Shown: positions 5,304 through 6,346 of the stretch, in pieces | Position numbering within the stretch: the stretch's first letter is position 1 | How the letters are laid out: the number at the start of each line of letters is the position of its first letter | Source: Bordetella parapertussis | GTDB taxonomy: Bacteria > Pseudomonadota > Gammaproteobacteria > Burkholderiales > Burkholderiaceae_C | Direction: 5' to 3' | DNA length: 6,346 nucleotides | Assembly: GCA_943328885.2 (NCBI GenBank) | Contig: CALQBT020000170.1 | Coordinates: forward strand, 1-6,346 | Position numbers and translations under genes: made by a program | The notes under the pieces: model-generated | The model's database searches: none | Seen by the model: only the letters and a program-made list of their open reading frames with translations | Told to the model about the DNA's origin: nothing

Positions 5304-6346
5304 GCAGTGATCTCCTTGGAAACTGGGGTGGAGCCCACCGGGCCGGATGCGGCCCAGCCGGCAATGATCGCCGAAAAGAAGCCGGCGCCGCCGCCGGCGC
5401 GAACGATGATCAGGCCGCCGGGCCGGAACTTGGGCACTTGCGTGCCGGCCACCGCTGGCGGCAGGCCTTCGGCGATGCCACCGGCACCTGCCACCATCTC
5501 GTCGCCTGGCAGCAGCAGCAAGCGGGCGAGCTCTTCGCGCAGCCTGGCTTTGCTCCAGCCGGCTTCGATGAAGACCCGGCTATGCTCGGGCGAGACCACC
5601 AGCAAGGCGTCGCCGGCCATCGCCAGCTTGGGGTGGTCGACGACCCGCAGGCACAGCGCGAAGCTGCGCGCCAGCGACTCGGGCGTTCGCGACTTCTGGT
5701 CGACCACGCCTTGAACGCCTTCGCCGGCAAACAAGGTCACGGTCGAGGCCTCGGGGCTGAAACCGCGTTCGACCGACAGCGAATCCCAGGCCGGATCCTC
5801 AGCCTCGGCGAAGCAGAAGCTGTACTTGCCGGGCGTGCCCAGCGTCGAGCGGTCGAGCTCCCCCGGGCGGCCGCCGCCGACGTTGCGGATCACCAATTGC
5901 AGCGCGCGACCGATCGTCGCGTTGGCGCGGTGGCCCTGGCCGAGCGCATTGACGCCCGAGTTCAGCCCGACCCGACGCGCCAGCGGGCCGTTGACGATGA
6001 CGACTGGCCCGGCAAACATCGTCGTGCACAGCACGCCGTGCATGCCGAACTCGTCAATCAGCGCAGCCTCGACCGCCGCCAGCACCACCGACAGGTATTC
6101 GGGTTTGCAGCCGGCCATCACCGCGTTGACCGCCACTTTCTCGACCGTGCAGGGCACCAGGTCGGGCGGCACCAGGCCCAGGATTTCGCCGGGTGGGCGC
6201 GTCGTGCCCGCCAGCATGCGCAGCACACGCGCCGGTGTCGGCGGCACCACCGGCAGACCGTCGCTCCAGCCGCGGTCGTAACAGGCCTCGATGTCGTCTT
6301 CGGCGTCGCCAACCACGACCTCGCGCGACTGCAGGCCCGACTCACC
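5300..6346 (-). CDS. Conserved protein of unknown function, putative partner of the UGSC selenoprotein (5'-truncated by window edge)
   Basis: At least 338 residues from a possible GTG at 6316, but the frame stays open to the window edge (adding 10 codons), no good Shine-Dalgarno precedes that GTG and no ATG is seen, so the true start is probably outside. I cannot name a function. Conserved-looking segments (numbered from the GTG) are YDRGWSDGLPVVPPTPARV (13-31), KVAVNAVMAGCKPEY (60-74), GPVVIVNGPLARRVGLNSG (103-121), RANATIGRALQLVIRNVGG (130-148), GTPGKYSFCFAE (160-171), VERGFSPEAS (182-191) and a glycine-rich tail RAGGGAGFFSAIIAGW (306-321). Cysteines occur at 12, 56, 70, 97, 168 and 222. 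There is no clear signal peptide or transmembrane bundle. From memory, proteins with the GWxDGLPVVPPT segment are recurrent neighbours of UGSC proteins; I cannot verify that here. Its TGA overlaps the UGSC ATG (ATGA), which implies coupled translation and a shared task. Confidence 0.85.
   Translation of the reverse strand, partial: GESGLQSREVVVGDAEDDIEACYDRGWSDGLPVVPPTPARVLRMLAGTTRPPGEILGLVPPDLVPCTVEKVAVNAVMAGCKPEYLSVVLAAVEAALIDEFGMHGVLCTTMFAGPVVIVNGPLARRVGLNSGVNALGQGHRANATIGRALQLVIRNVGGGRPGELDRSTLGTPGKYSFCFAEAEDPAWDSLSVERGFSPEASTVTLFAGEGVQGVVDQKSRTPESLARSFALCLRVVDHPKLAMAGDALLVVSPEHSRVFIEAGWSKARLREELARLLLLPGDEMVAGAGGIAEGLPPAVAGTQVPKFRPGGLIIVRAGGGAGFFSAIIAGWAASGPVGSTPVSKEITA
5312..5317 (-). 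promoter_or_regulatory. Strong Shine-Dalgarno of the UGSC selenoprotein gene
   Basis: AAGGAG, 8 nt before the ATG at 5303 and lying inside the 3' end of the upstream gene. It fixes the selenoprotein start and indicates that the gene is efficiently translated despite the overlap. Confidence 0.8.

Overview
The window reads as a selenocysteine (Sec) locus from a GC-rich proteobacterium. High GC, strong GC preference at third codon positions and the style of the SelA/SelB proteins suggest a betaproteobacterium of the Burkholderiales; this is an inference, since no rRNA or phylogenetic marker is present. All real genes lie on the minus strand, so the transcription order runs from high to low coordinates. 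Most long plus-strand open frames are GC-driven shadows.

In transcription order: (1) 5300-6346, a conserved protein of unknown function, cut by the window edge at its 5' end. (2) 4779-5303, a 174-residue UGSC-family selenoprotein whose frame is interrupted by an in-frame UGA at codon 95. Reading it as Sec gives the motif U-G-S-C, and the frame continues into a conserved C-terminal half. A hairpin suited to be a bacterial SECIS element follows the UGA. (3) 3312-4727, selA, selenocysteine synthase. (4) 1405-3315, selB, the Sec-specific elongation factor. (5) 1279-1374, selC, the UCA-anticodon tRNA-Sec with encoded CCA. (6) 36-1181, a zinc-less medium-chain dehydrogenase/reductase (MDR family) oxidoreductase.

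The genes are tightly packed. Gene 1 overlaps gene 2, and selA overlaps selB, each by an ATGA stop/start junction. selC begins 30 nt after the selB stop. The window therefore holds a near-complete Sec decoding kit (selA, selB, selC; selD is not here) directly downstream of a selenoprotein that needs it. This looks like a selenoprotein cassette: SelA makes Sec on the selC tRNA, and SelB delivers it to the UGA of the UGSC mRNA through the SECIS hairpin. The upstream partner protein is probably the functional mate of the UGSC protein.

The most noteworthy points are: the UGSC selenoprotein, which a standard gene caller would split or truncate; its candidate SECIS with an apical GU at +20/+21 after the UGA; the uncharacterised partner translated in a coupled way with it; a local GC dip just downstream of the UGA; and a C-U mismatch at the eighth acceptor pair of the tRNA-Sec. 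No mobile elements, CRISPR arrays or rRNA genes were seen.
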